Part shown: positions 34,853-43,383 of the stretch, piece by piece | How positions within the stretch are numbered: position 1 is the stretch's first letter | How the letters are laid out: each line of letters begins with the position of its first letter | Made by a program: the position numbers and the translations under genes | Source: Streptomyces mangrovi | GTDB lineage: Bacteria; Actinomycetota; Actinomycetes; Streptomycetales; Streptomycetaceae | Assembly: GCF_900114215.1 (NCBI RefSeq) | Contig: NZ_FOSG01000002.1 | Span: 310,001-374,000, forward strand | Length of the DNA stretch: 64,000 nt | Direction: 5' to 3' | The notes under the pieces: model-generated | Seen by the model: only the letters and a program-made list of their open reading frames with translations | What the model was told of the DNA's origin: nothing | The model's database searches: none

Positions 34853-35283
34853 CCTCCGTCTCCGTCCCGGCGTCGCGTCACCGCACGGCGCCGGGGCGGG
34901 GCCGGGGGCGTCCGCCGCGTCACCGCACTGCGTCTCGCCCCATCACCCGAACGGGGGATCGTGCGCCACGGCGGCCAAGCCCTCGGAAGCCATCGGCGCG
35001 GCCGCCGGCCCGGCCCGGCGAGATCACGGAAAACCCATGGCCGCACCGGGGTCCGGTGCTCCCCCGGAGCTCCTCGGAGCGGCCCCGCCCTCCGCCTCAC
35101 CCACCGCCGGAGCGACCCGCTCATTGCCAATCCTTTACCCGGACGGCCGCAACCTCCGGGCCCCCCGGCCCGATAGGCACAGCGTCCGGGGGGCGCCGCC
35201 CCGGCCGGATGCGCAACGACGCCCTCCGGGCCCGACGGCCCGCGGGAAACCTCAGCAAGCCTCTTCTCCGTCGAAGGAGCAAC
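34853..35283. other. Intergenic region without visible gene
   Basis: About 430 bp of mixed GC-rich sequence after the lysozyme-like gene. No ORF has actinobacterial codon use. A GAAGGAG ribosome site closes it at ~35273-35279. It presumably carries the promoter of the small secreted-protein gene; no clear -10/-35 pair is seen. Confidence 0.5.
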
Positions 35284-35805
35284 ATGTCCCTCCCCCTCTC
35301 GCGCCGGATCGCACGGACCGCGCTGCTGGTCGCAGCGGGTGCCGCCTCCGCAGTCGGTGCGGCCGGTTCCGCGAACGCCGCCGAACTCCTGCCGTCCGCC
35401 AAGAACCTGGGCGGAGTGAGCAACCTGGACGGCGCGAACCTGGGCGACACCATCGACGACACCTCGCGCAAGGCGGGCAGCCAGGTGGCCGACACCGGCA
35501 GCAAGGCCGTGCAGAAGACCGTGCCGGCCGCGGGCAGGACCGTCGGAGCCGCGGGCAAGGCCGCCGTCCCCGCCGTGCGGAAGACCGCCGACGACACGGT
35601 GGAGACCGCCGGCTCCCTCCTCGGTGAGGCCACCGGGCCCGCCACCGGCGGCAAGGGGAAGGCCACCGGGGCGGGCAAGGCCGTCAAGTCCGCCAAGGGC
35701 AAGGTGCCCGCCGTCGGCAAGCAGGTGAAGGCCGACTCGCTGACCGACGGCCTGCCGGCGGTCGGCAAGCTGCCGCCGGTCGGCAAGAACCTGCCGCTGC
35801 TCTGA
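35284..35805 (+). CDS. Secreted Ala/Lys/Gly-rich low-complexity protein
   Basis: A 173-residue protein from ATG 35284 with GAAGGAG 4 nt upstream. A signal peptide (residues 1-~32) ends in SANA-AE. The mature part is low-complexity, rich in Ala, Gly, Lys, Thr and Val, with repeated VGK/PAVGK/PPVGK and TGKA-type segments and no cysteine, so it is probably extended and cationic. It could bind teichoic acids or other anionic cell-wall polymers; that is inference. I do not recognise a characterised family. Two aromatic residues at most make it unlike an enzyme. Confidence 0.72.
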   Translation: MSLPLSRRIARTALLVAAGAASAVGAAGSANAAELLPSAKNLGGVSNLDGANLGDTIDDTSRKAGSQVADTGSKAVQKTVPAAGRTVGAAGKAAVPAVRKTADDTVETAGSLLGEATGPATGGKGKATGAGKAVKSAKGKVPAVGKQVKADSLTDGLPAVGKLPPVGKNLPLL

Positions 35806-35847
35806 CACCGCTCCGGCGTCGGCGCCGGACGGCGCAGGCGCCGCGGA

Positions 35848-35889
35848 CGGGTGGGGCCCGGGGATCGAGCGATCCCCGGGCCCCACCCG
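35848..35889. terminator. Strong convergent hairpin terminator
   Basis: A perfect 20-bp stem (35848-35867 with 35870-35889) with only 2 nt between arms (so the top pairs open), in the 100-bp gap between the secreted protein gene and the convergent dapC gene. Confidence 0.85.
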
Positions 35890-35905
35890 CTCCTCCCCGC
35901 GCACC

Positions 35906-37027
35906 TCACGCGGTCAGGCGCCGCACCGCCTCCCCGACACGCTCGTCGGTGGCGGTGAAGGCGACCCGTACGAACCGCTCGCCCGCGGAGCCGTAGAAGT
36001 CGCCGGGCGCCACCAGCACACCGCGCCGGGCCAGTTCCCCGACCGTGTCCCAGCAGGGCTCGTCGCGCGTCGCCCACAGGTACAGAGACGCCTCGCTGTG
36101 CTCGATCCGGAAACCGCTCGCCCGAAGCGCCGTGCGCAGCGCCGCGCGCCGTGCCGCGTAGCGCTCGCGCTGTTCGGCCACGTGCGCGTCGTCGCCGAGC
36201 GCCGCCACCGTGGCGGCCTGCACCGGGGCGGGCACCATCATCCCGCCGTGCTTGCGCACCCGCAGCAGCTCCTCCAGGATCGCCTCGTCCCCGACCAGGA
36301 ACGCCGCCCGGTAGCCGGCCAGGTTGGAGCGCTTGGACAGCGAGTGGACGGCGACGATGCCCTCGTGGCTGCCGCCGCAGACGTCCGGGTGGAGGACGGA
36401 GACCGGTTCGGCCTCCCAGCCCAGCTCCAGGTAGCACTCGTCGCTGAAGACCAGCACCCCGTGCTCGCGCGCCCAGGCGACGGTGGCCCTCAGCTCCTCC
36501 TTGGGCAGCACCCGGCCGGTGGGGTTGGAGGGGGAGTTCAGCCACAGCAGCCGCAGGCCCTCGGGGTCCAGCTCGCGCGGCGATTCGTCGTAGGCGACCG
36601 GCTCGGCGCCCGCCAGCCGCGCCCCCACCTCGTACGTCGGGTACGCCAGCCGCGGGTACGCCACCCTGTCCCCGCCCGCTTCCCCGCCGGCGCCGCCCTT
36701 GAGGCCGAGCTGGACCGGCAGCCAGGCCACCAGTTCCTTGGAACCGACGACCGGCAGGACGTGGGTGTGCGCCAGCCCCCGGGCGCCCAGCCGCCGCTCG
36801 CTCCAGCCGACGATCGCGTCCCGCAGCTCGGCCGTGCCCCAGACCGTCGGGTAGCCGGGGCTGTCGGCGGCCCCGGCCAGCGCCCGGCGGACCACTCCGG
36901 GCACCGGGTCGACGGGGGTGCCCACGGACAGGTCCACGATGCCGTCGGGGTGTTCGGCCGCGGTCTTCTTGTACGGCTCCAGCCGGTCCCACGGGAAGAC
37001 CGGCAGGCGTGAGGACAGGGGTGGCAC
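35906..37027 (-). CDS. dapC: N-succinyldiaminopimelate aminotransferase
   Basis: A 373-residue fold-type I PLP aminotransferase, actinobacterial DapC type. The PLP Lys lies in HSLSKRSNLAGYR; other landmarks are LSVGTPVDPVP, GYPTVWGTAELRDAI, VVGSKELVAWLP, NSPSNPTGRVL, FSDECYLELGW and RVAFTATDE at the C-terminus. It converts N-succinyl-2-amino-6-ketopimelate to N-succinyl-LL-diaminopimelate, the step before DapE. GTG 37027 is 91 bp after fdxA, from which it is separated by a terminator-like hairpin. dapD is not visible near it. Confidence 0.92.
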   Translation of the reverse strand: MPPLSSRLPVFPWDRLEPYKKTAAEHPDGIVDLSVGTPVDPVPGVVRRALAGAADSPGYPTVWGTAELRDAIVGWSERRLGARGLAHTHVLPVVGSKELVAWLPVQLGLKGGAGGEAGGDRVAYPRLAYPTYEVGARLAGAEPVAYDESPRELDPEGLRLLWLNSPSNPTGRVLPKEELRATVAWAREHGVLVFSDECYLELGWEAEPVSVLHPDVCGGSHEGIVAVHSLSKRSNLAGYRAAFLVGDEAILEELLRVRKHGGMMVPAPVQAATVAALGDDAHVAEQRERYAARRAALRTALRASGFRIEHSEASLYLWATRDEPCWDTVGELARRGVLVAPGDFYGSAGERFVRVAFTATDERVGEAVRRLTA

Positions 37028-37054
37028 TTGACTTCGCTCTCTTTCCTGGAAAAG

Positions 37055-37094
37055 CCCCGGTCCCGCACGGCTGCGGGGCCGTACGGGACCGGGG
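37055..37094. terminator. Hairpin between fdxA and dapC
   Basis: A 17-bp stem with one mismatch (37055-37071 with 37078-37094) in the 90-bp gap after fdxA. It probably ends or attenuates fdxA transcription before dapC. Confidence 0.78.
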
Positions 37095-37117
37095 TCAGTG
37101 CTGCGGGTGGCGCGGGG

Positions 37118-37444
37118 TCACTCGTCGTGGCTCTGCGGCGGCAGCGCGGCGACGAAGGGGTGGTCGCGCTCGATCAGCCCGAGCTTGCTGGCGCCGCCGG
37201 GCGAGCCCAGCTCGTCGAAGAACTCGACGTTGGCCTTGTAGTAGTCCTTCCACTCCTCCGGGACGTCGTCCTCGTAGAAGATCGCCTCCACCGGGCAGAC
37301 CGGCTCACAGGCCCCGCAGTCGACGCATTCGTCCGGGTGGATGTACAAGGACCGCTGGCCCTCGTAGATGCAGTCGACGGGGCACTCCTCGATGCATGCC
37401 TTGTCCTTCAGGTCCACACAAGGCTCCGCGATGACGTAGGTCAC
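37118..37444 (-). CDS. fdxA: 7Fe ferredoxin ([3Fe-4S][4Fe-4S])
   Basis: A 108-residue ferredoxin from GTG 37444 with GGAGG upstream. Cysteines are at 9, 17, 21, 25, 40, 43, 46 and 50. By comparison with Azotobacter-type seven-iron ferredoxins, Cys9, 17 and 50 should hold the [3Fe-4S] cluster and Cys21, 40, 43 and 46 the [4Fe-4S] cluster, with Cys25 free. The C-terminal ~55 residues (acidic, EEWKDYYKANVEFFDEL) are the usual extension. It is a low-potential electron carrier, probable partner for P450s or ferredoxin-dependent reductases. It lies just upstream of dapC. Confidence 0.95.
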   Translation of the reverse strand: MTYVIAEPCVDLKDKACIEECPVDCIYEGQRSLYIHPDECVDCGACEPVCPVEAIFYEDDVPEEWKDYYKANVEFFDELGSPGGASKLGLIERDHPFVAALPPQSHDE

Positions 37445-37576
37445 GCTGTCGTTCCTCCTCGGTAGGGCGCGGGCAGCCGGTCCGGTTGTGGCTGAGCCGC
37501 GTGGCGCGCGGGAGCGCGGCGTCGTCGATGCCCGCCTCTAGTATCTCCGTTCCCGGGCAGGAGACGAACAGGAGGG

Positions 37577-38596
37577 GTGACAACGATCGTGGAGTTCACC
37601 GTGGGCGGACGACTCGAGCTTCGCATCAGCGCCGATGACGTGGGGAAACGTGTCTCGGTGCGCAGTCTGACCGGTTCCGCGGACACCGGTGCCGCCTTCA
37701 CCGACACGGTCGGCGTTCTCACATCCTGGAAAGACGGTGTGCTCTCCGTCACACGGCGTGGCGGGCAGAGCGTGGTGATCGAGGAGTCGGCCCTGGTCGC
37801 GGGGAAGACCGTGCCCGCCGAGCCCGCCCGCCGCCGCGGCCCGGCGGCGGGGGTGCGGGAGCTGGCGAAGGCGGCGGCACGCGGCTGGCCCGCGGTGGAG
37901 ACCGCCCGCCTGGGCGAGTGGCTGCTGCGGGCCTCCGGCGGCTTCACCGGCCGTGCCAACTCCGTCCTCCCCCTGGGCGACCCCGGCACGGACCTGGACG
38001 CCGCCCTGGCCGAGGCCGTGCGCTGGTACGGCGAGCGCGGGCTGCCCGCGCTGATCCAGGTCGCCACGGGCGCCGCCGGGGCCGACGAACTGCTGGCCGC
38101 CGAGCTGGAGCGGCGCGGCTGGACGGCCGAACGGTTCGCGGTCTTCTGCACCGGGGCGCTCGCGCCGCTGGCCGACCGCGAGCCGGACGGCCGGGTGAGG
38201 CTGTCGCGGCAGCCGGACGCGGCCTGGCTGTCCGCCTACGGCCGCGGCGCCCGGGCAGCGGCCCGCGACGCGCTGAAGGTGCTGGCCGGCGGCCCGTCGG
38301 TGTGGTTCGCCACCGTGCCGGGAGACGGTCCGCGGGACGCCCCGGCGGCCATCGGGCGGTGCGTGGTGGACGGCCGGTGGGCGGGGTTCGCCGCCGTCGA
38401 GACCGCCCCGGAGCGGCGGCGCGAGGGGCTGGCCACGGCGGTGATGGCCGAGCTGGCCCGCACGGCGCTGGCGGAGGGCGCCTCGGCCGCGTACCTCCAG
38501 GTTGAGCCGGACAACACCATCGCACGGGCGATGTACGCCAGGATGGGCTTCACCGACCATCACTCCTACCACTACCGCCGGGCGCCGCGCGGCTGA
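37577..38596 (+). CDS. GNAT family N-acetyltransferase
   Basis: A 339-residue protein. The first ~90 residues are a beta-rich domain (EFTVGGRLELRISADDVGKR), a linker follows, then a degenerate and a complete GNAT region. The acetyl-CoA motif A appears as VETAPERRREGLATAVMAEL, followed by YLQVEPDNTIARAMYARMGF, a classical motif B. The substrate is unknown. Two starts are plausible: GTG 37577, very close to GGAGG, and GTG 37589, about 13 nt from it. It is divergent from fdxA and lies 18 nt upstream of the SirB1-family gene, likely one operon. Confidence 0.85.
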   Translation: MTTIVEFTVGGRLELRISADDVGKRVSVRSLTGSADTGAAFTDTVGVLTSWKDGVLSVTRRGGQSVVIEESALVAGKTVPAEPARRRGPAAGVRELAKAAARGWPAVETARLGEWLLRASGGFTGRANSVLPLGDPGTDLDAALAEAVRWYGERGLPALIQVATGAAGADELLAAELERRGWTAERFAVFCTGALAPLADREPDGRVRLSRQPDAAWLSAYGRGARAAARDALKVLAGGPSVWFATVPGDGPRDAPAAIGRCVVDGRWAGFAAVETAPERRREGLATAVMAELARTALAEGASAAYLQVEPDNTIARAMYARMGFTDHHSYHYRRAPRG

Positions 38597-38614
38597 GCCG
38601 GGCAGGGAGGGCCT

Positions 38615-39484
38615 GTGGACAGTCCGGACATCGCGGGAGCCGACTCGGTGCGGGAGCGCTTCGCACGGGCGGCGCGGGCCGAGCGGCCCGATCTGGCGCT
38701 GCTGTGCCTGCTGATCGGCGCCGAGGCCGATCCCGCCGTACGTGCGGAGGGCGGCAAGGGCGTGGACGGCCTCGTCGACGCCGCCCAGATCGAACTGGAC
38801 CGGCTGACGGGCCTGCTGCCGTACGCGCCCTCGCACACCCCCGCGCAGTGGGCGCACGCCCTGGCCGAACTGCTCGGCGGGCGCCACGGCTTCCACGGCA
38901 CGCCCGCCGACTACCGCCGGCTGGAGTCCTCGCTCCTGAACGAGGTCCTCAGGCGGCGGCGCGGACTGCCGATCCTGCTGTCGGTGGTGTGGCTGGAGGT
39001 CGCGCGCCGGGCGGGCGCGCCGGTGTACGGGGTCGCCCTGCCCGGGCACTTCGTGGTCGGCTTCGGCGATCCCCGCGGCGAGCACGTCCTCGCCGACCCC
39101 TTCGCGGGCGGTCTGCCGCTGACCGGGCAGGACGTCGAACTGCTGGTGGCGGGCACGGCGGGAACGCCGCTGTCGGAGGCGATGCTCCAGCCGGCCGGCC
39201 CCGTGGAGATCGTGCTGCGGGTGCTGAACAACATCCGCGCGTGGGCGGCGGCCCGCCCCGAGCACACCGACGTCCAGCTGTGGGCGGTGGAGCTGTCCCT
39301 GCTGCTGCCGCACCACCCGGCCCGGCTGCGCTACGAGCGGGCACGACTGCTGGTGGAGCGGGGCGACTTCACCGGCGGCGCGCGGGAGCTGGAGGAGTAC
39401 GCCGACATGGTCGCCGCGATGGAGCCCAACGCCGCGACCGTCGTGCGCCGCGAGGCGCGGGCGGCCCGTTCCCGGCTCAACTAG
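38615..39484 (+). CDS. SirB1/transglutaminase-like family protein
   Basis: A 289-residue soluble protein from GTG 38615 with GGGAGG 4 nt upstream. The central region SSLLNEVLRRRRGLPILLSVVWLEVARRAG contains the family motif (LN-x-VL-x-RR-x-G-x-P), followed by GVALPGHFVVGF (His) and VLADPFAGG (Asp), arranged like a transglutaminase-type fold; the catalytic Cys is replaced by Ser or Leu, as in SirB1 proteins. A TPR-like C-terminus follows (ARLLVERGDFTGGARELEEY). Function is unknown. It is co-directional with and 18 nt from the acetyltransferase gene. Confidence 0.85.
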   Translation: MDSPDIAGADSVRERFARAARAERPDLALLCLLIGAEADPAVRAEGGKGVDGLVDAAQIELDRLTGLLPYAPSHTPAQWAHALAELLGGRHGFHGTPADYRRLESSLLNEVLRRRRGLPILLSVVWLEVARRAGAPVYGVALPGHFVVGFGDPRGEHVLADPFAGGLPLTGQDVELLVAGTAGTPLSEAMLQPAGPVEIVLRVLNNIRAWAAARPEHTDVQLWAVELSLLLPHHPARLRYERARLLVERGDFTGGARELEEYADMVAAMEPNAATVVRREARAARSRLN

Positions 39485-39502
39485 TGCCACGCCGACCGGG
39501 AT

Positions 39503-39541
39503 CCGCCCCGGCCGGCGCGACTGTGGCGCCGGCCGGGGCGG
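39503..39541. terminator. Convergent hairpin terminator
   Basis: A perfect 16-bp stem (39503-39518 with 39526-39541) with a 7-nt loop, in the 66-bp space between the SirB1-like gene and the convergent VanW-domain gene. Confidence 0.85.
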
Positions 39542-39550
39542 GCCCGCCCG

Positions 39551-41608
39551 CTACCGCGGGTCGAGCTCGATGACGCCGACCCGCTTGGCCGGGTCCGTCT
39601 GGCGGAGCGCCTCGCGCAGCGCGCCGGCGACGTCCTGGGGGGTGACCGGCGTCTTGGTCCCGTTGCCGCGGGTGATCAGGATGCCGTCGAAGGTGCTGCC
39701 GTACAGCTCCTTGAGCACCTTGAGGTCGTAGGTGTCCACGAGCTTGCCGTTCACCGGCTTCATCGACAGGAACTTCGGCAGCGACCCGGTGGGGCTGAAC
39801 GGGATCGACCTGTCGCCCGCCCTCACCGTGACCAGCCCGGACATCGCCGGATCGCCGAACTCCCGGATCGCCCTGTCGATCTCCTCCTGGTCGACCGAGG
39901 GCTGTGCGAGGGCGACCGGCAGCTCGACCGCCTCGCTCCTCCCGGTGGCCACCTGCGTCCGGTAGGCGTCCTCCAGCACACCGGCGCCCTTGTCGGCGTC
40001 GACCTGCTTGGACGGCTTGCCGGGGACGCCGACGGCCTTGCCTCCGGCGAACTTCACCATTCCGTCCCGCGGCGCGCCGCCGGACGATCCGGCGAGGTCC
40101 TTCAGCGCCGCCGTGAGCTTCTCCTCGTCGACCTTGAAGACCGGCTCGGCCTGCCGGGCGCCGCCGAGGAGGGATCCGATCACGGAGACGGGGTTGTAGT
40201 CCCGCCCCGAGGCGCCCCGCACGGTGTTCTCGGTGTCCAGCGACAGGCCCGCGACGCTCGGCTTGAGCGTCTTCTGCTCGCCCTCCACCTCCAGGACCAG
40301 GGGCATACGGGCCCGCTCGCCGAGAACGGCGTCGAGCTTGTTCATCGCCTCGTCCTTGGCCGTGCCGCCGATGTCCACACCGAGCACGGTGGTGCCGTTG
40401 GGGACGTCGGCGTGGTCCAGCAGCAGGCCCGCGCCGTAGGCGACGCCGAGCACGCCGAAGGTGGCGACGCCGAGCAGGACCAGCTTGGAGCGGCCCCGCT
40501 TGGCGGGGGCCGGCGCGGGCGGCCGGGAGTCGTGGTCGTCCGCCGAGGGGGCGGGCCGGCCGTCGTCGTCGGCCGCGGGCACCCGCGGGATGCCGCTGAC
40601 CAGGGTGTCGCCGAAGGCCCTGTCGCCGGCGGGGCCGGGGCCCGGGGCCGCGGAGGGGCCGGGGGCCGCCGCCGGGTCCGCCGGGAAGCCGGGCCCGTCG
40701 GCGGGGCCGCCGAGGTCGAGCGCCGGTCCGCCGGTGCGCGGCGGCTCGGGCGCGGTGGCGGGGCCGGGGGCCGGAGCCATGTCGGGACCGGGGGCCGCGG
40801 ACACGGTGGGCTGCGGCCCGGTGTCGCCCGGACCGGGCGGCGGCACGGCGCCGCCCTGCTGCCGGAATCCCGGCGGCAGCAACGGCATTCCGCCGGTGGC
40901 CGGTCCGGTGGTCGGCCCGCTGGGGCCCTCGCCCCGGGCCGGCGGCGGCGCGGCGGGGAAGCCGTGCGGCCCGGTGCCCTCCGGTCCGGACGGCGGTGTG
41001 CCGACCGGGCGGACGCCGATCGGTCCGGTGTCCGCCAGGTCGGCCGAGAAGCCGTGGGGCGGGGTGTCGGTGCGCTGCCGCGGCGGTCCCGCGGGGGCCG
41101 CGGCCCCCGGGGCGGGCGCGCCGCCGGGTCCGCCGGCGGGGTCGCCCTGCGCGCCGCCGGACGGGGACTTGCGCGGGGCGAACCACGAACTGGTCGGCTT
41201 TCCGCCGCCGTTGGCCGAGGGGCCCCCCGGTCCGGGCGAACCCGGCCTTCCGGGCGCCCCGTTCGGCCCCGGCGTACCCGCCGTGAACGGCGCCCCACCG
41301 CCCGGGGCGCCCGACGGACCGCCCGGCCCCGCCGTGCTCCCGTCGGCGCCGGACGTCTCACCGCCGGTCTCCTCGCCGCTCTCACCACCGGCCTCGCCGA
41401 CGGGCTTGCGCACGACGACGGGCGGGATGGGGCGGGAACCCGGGATGTTGATCCGGATACGGGTGGTCAGCGTGGTCTCGGTCTTCGGCTCGCCCGGCTG
41501 CGCGGTGGGCTCGCCCGCCGGTGCGGGGTACGGCTCGCTCCCCGGCGGGTGGGCGGCACCGCCCCGCGCCTGGGGCCCGGAGGACGAACTGTCAGTTTCA
41601 CGGCTCAA
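39551..41608 (-). CDS. Pro/Gly-rich membrane protein with VanW-type peptidoglycan-binding domain
   Basis: A 685-residue protein from TTG 41608, which has GGGAG 8 nt upstream; no better ATG/GTG is in frame. Residues ~1-370 are disordered and extremely rich in Pro, Gly and Ala. A transmembrane segment (about 380-402, SKLVLLGVATFGVLGVAYGA) is followed by an exported part beginning with VLGVDIGGTAKDEAMNKLDA and containing two PG_binding_4/YoaR repeats, as found before VanW domains. It ends TPQDVAGALREALRQT, VGVIELDPR. It should be inserted with the long tail inside and the peptidoglycan-interacting part outside. The gene is monocistronic between a convergent terminator and the DUF6113-like gene. 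Confidence 0.82.
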   Translation of the reverse strand: MSRETDSSSSGPQARGGAAHPPGSEPYPAPAGEPTAQPGEPKTETTLTTRIRINIPGSRPIPPVVVRKPVGEAGGESGEETGGETSGADGSTAGPGGPSGAPGGGAPFTAGTPGPNGAPGRPGSPGPGGPSANGGGKPTSSWFAPRKSPSGGAQGDPAGGPGGAPAPGAAAPAGPPRQRTDTPPHGFSADLADTGPIGVRPVGTPPSGPEGTGPHGFPAAPPPARGEGPSGPTTGPATGGMPLLPPGFRQQGGAVPPPGPGDTGPQPTVSAAPGPDMAPAPGPATAPEPPRTGGPALDLGGPADGPGFPADPAAAPGPSAAPGPGPAGDRAFGDTLVSGIPRVPAADDDGRPAPSADDHDSRPPAPAPAKRGRSKLVLLGVATFGVLGVAYGAGLLLDHADVPNGTTVLGVDIGGTAKDEAMNKLDAVLGERARMPLVLEVEGEQKTLKPSVAGLSLDTENTVRGASGRDYNPVSVIGSLLGGARQAEPVFKVDEEKLTAALKDLAGSSGGAPRDGMVKFAGGKAVGVPGKPSKQVDADKGAGVLEDAYRTQVATGRSEAVELPVALAQPSVDQEEIDRAIREFGDPAMSGLVTVRAGDRSIPFSPTGSLPKFLSMKPVNGKLVDTYDLKVLKELYGSTFDGILITRGNGTKTPVTPQDVAGALREALRQTDPAKRVGVIELDPR

Positions 41609-41800
41609 TGCAGGATCTCCCGGTTGGATTCGCCGCCCGTCATGGTTCCGATCGGCTCGCACGAGCGGCTCGCCGGCGCGCACCACCTTACTGGGAGGCC
41701 GCCGCCCGGGGCCCCGGGAGTGCCGAATCACCGCCCCGGCGGACCGTGTGTGCGGATGCCGCGCCGGTGTGTCGCCGCGCGGATTCCCCTCCGAGCGGGG

Positions 41801-41835
41801 GCCGGTTGTCGACCGGAGGCCGGTCGACAACCGGC
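41801..41835. terminator. Hairpin downstream of the mshB unit
   Basis: A perfect 16-bp stem (41801-41816 with 41820-41835) with an AGG loop, starting 4 nt after the stop of the DUF6113-like gene on the minus strand. It contains the SalI site GTCGAC in each arm. It should terminate the mshB-DUF6113 transcript. Confidence 0.85.
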
Positions 41836-41839
41836 CGTT

Positions 41840-42232
41840 TCACCGTCCTTTCACGAGATCCGCGGGGCCCGTGGTCCCCGCGGGCGGAAACTGCCCGGAG
41901 GGCGTGACCGTGGCGCAGATCACGGCGGCGAGCATCCCGCCCAGCAGGAAGAAGTAGGTGCCTGTCCCGGTGCCGAACAGGAAGTCGCCCTCGGGGCGCG
42001 ACGCGGTCAGCAGCAGCACCACCAGCGTCCAGCCGGCCGCCGGAGCCGCCGCTCCGACCCTCGTGCCCGTCAGCCGCGCGCCGCCGTGGAACAGCGCGAC
42101 GGACCCGCCGAGCGCCAGCAGCAGCCCCAGCGGGAACCAGCCGGCCTGGACGAGGGAGCCCGCGACGGCCACCGCGCCGCCCAGCACGGCCAGTACGGCG
42201 TACGCGGCGATCCGCGCCCCGCGTGCCCTCAC
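41840..42232 (-). CDS. Small integral membrane protein (DUF6113-like)
   Basis: A 130-residue protein from GTG 42232, overlapping the mshB stop by 4 nt (GTGA) and probably translationally coupled. Four hydrophobic stretches (about residues 8-26, 32-52, 66-82 and 92-110) indicate four membrane helices. No functional motif is seen. It is commonly found right after mshB in Streptomyces; whether it takes part in mycothiol metabolism is unknown. The DUF assignment is from memory. Confidence 0.75.
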   Translation of the reverse strand: MRARGARIAAYAVLAVLGGAVAVAGSLVQAGWFPLGLLLALGGSVALFHGGARLTGTRVGAAAPAAGWTLVVLLLTASRPEGDFLFGTGTGTYFFLLGGMLAAVICATVTPSGQFPPAGTTGPADLVKGR

Positions 42233-43164
42233 CGCGCCCCCTCCGCGCCCCCGGCCGTCCCCACCAGCCCTTCGAAGAGGTCGCGCAGCGGCCCGCCGGG
42301 AGTCTCCGCGCCGTCGGCCAGCCTGAAGTGCTCGGTGTGCAGCAGCGGCTGGCCGAGCCGGTTGGACAGGGCGAAGGACTCGGGCGGCCCGGACGGGGAG
42401 TCGGCCACCACGATCTGGGTGGCGTGGGCTCGCATCGCCGCGGCCTTGGCAGCGGCCTCGGCCGCACCGCCCTCGACGACGGCGTCCACCTCGGCGTCGT
42501 CCACCACGCCGGGGACGTCCCCGGCCGAGGCGAGTTCGGGGAAGGGGCCGCCGCCCGCGGCGCGCAGACGGGCGAAGCCCTCCTCGACCACCGAGCGTGC
42601 CGCGCAGCTCCAGTAGACGCGCCCGACCCGGTGCGGTGTCCCGTCCCGCTCCGTGCGGTACGCGGGGTCGGCCGCCAGCTCCACCGCGCGCGTCGCGACC
42701 CGGTGGGCCTGGATGTGGTCGGGGTGGCCGTATCCGCCGTTCGGGTCGTAGGTGACCAGCACCTGGGGGCGCACCTGGCGGATCTCCTCGACGAGGTGGG
42801 AGGCCGCCTCGTCGACGTCCGCCCGCCAGAAGCAGTCGGGGCGCTCGTTGGCCGGGGTGCCGAACATCCCCGAGTCCCGGTAGCGGCCGGGGCCGCCCAG
42901 GAAGCGGTGGTCGGCCACACCCAGCTCCCGCATGGCGTGCCGCAGCTCGCCGATCCGGTGCGGCCCCAGCCCGTCCTCGCGGTCGGCCGCGAGATGTGCC
43001 AGGGCGGGCGGGATGACCTCGCCCTCCTCCCCCAGCGTGCAGGTCACCAGGGTGACCAGCGCACCCTCGGCGGCGTATCGGGCCATGGTGACGCCGTTGG
43101 TGATCGACTCGTCGTCGGGGTGCGCGTGGACCAGCATCAGGCGGCGCGCGGGAAGCTCGGTCAT
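42229..43164 (-). CDS. mshB: N-acetyl-1-D-myo-inositol-2-amino-2-deoxy-alpha-D-glucopyranoside deacetylase
   Basis: A 311-residue zinc deacetylase that makes GlcN-Ins in mycothiol biosynthesis. The LmbE-family motif HAHPDDE gives ligands His15 and Asp18 and catalytic base Asp17; the third ligand is His147 in [12 protein letters not shown]. Other MshB landmarks are [32 protein letters not shown] and NGGYG. This distinguishes it from the paralogue Mca mainly by the GEVIP loop and length. Start ATG 43164. Order in the transcript: 64-aa membrane protein, mshB, DUF6113-like protein. Confidence 0.94.
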   Translation of the reverse strand: MTELPARRLMLVHAHPDDESITNGVTMARYAAEGALVTLVTCTLGEEGEVIPPALAHLAADREDGLGPHRIGELRHAMRELGVADHRFLGGPGRYRDSGMFGTPANERPDCFWRADVDEAASHLVEEIRQVRPQVLVTYDPNGGYGHPDHIQAHRVATRAVELAADPAYRTERDGTPHRVGRVYWSCAARSVVEEGFARLRAAGGGPFPELASAGDVPGVVDDAEVDAVVEGGAAEAAAKAAAMRAHATQIVVADSPSGPPESFALSNRLGQPLLHTEHFRLADGAETPGGPLRDLFEGLVGTAGGAEGAR

Positions 43165-43188
43165 GAGGGCGAGCCTACGCCGCCGGTG

Positions 43189-43383
43189 TCAGAACTTGAT
43201 GCTGCCGATCATGCCCGCGACGTTCGAGGTCAGTTCGCTGATGGTGGGAGCGATCGACGAGCTGGCCATGTAGAAGCCCAGGAGCATGCAGACCAGTGCG
43301 TGTCCGGTCTTCAGCCCTGATTTCTTGATCAGCAGGAAGACGATGATCGCCAGCAGCACCACCGCCGAAATCGAGAGTGCCAC
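43189..43383 (-). CDS. 64-residue membrane protein
   Basis: GTG 43383 has an excellent GGAGGTGA about 6 nt upstream. The protein begins MALSISAVVLLAIIVFLLIK (one membrane helix), has a loop KSGLKTGH, then a second helix ALVCMLLGFYMASSSIA and a hydrophobic tail ending GSIKF. It is a widespread Streptomyces family of small two-helix proteins of unknown function, also seen near conjugation genes of some integrative plasmids. It lies 24 bp upstream of mshB, in the same direction, and could be co-transcribed. Confidence 0.8.
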   Translation of the reverse strand: MALSISAVVLLAIIVFLLIKKSGLKTGHALVCMLLGFYMASSSIAPTISELTSNVAGMIGSIKF

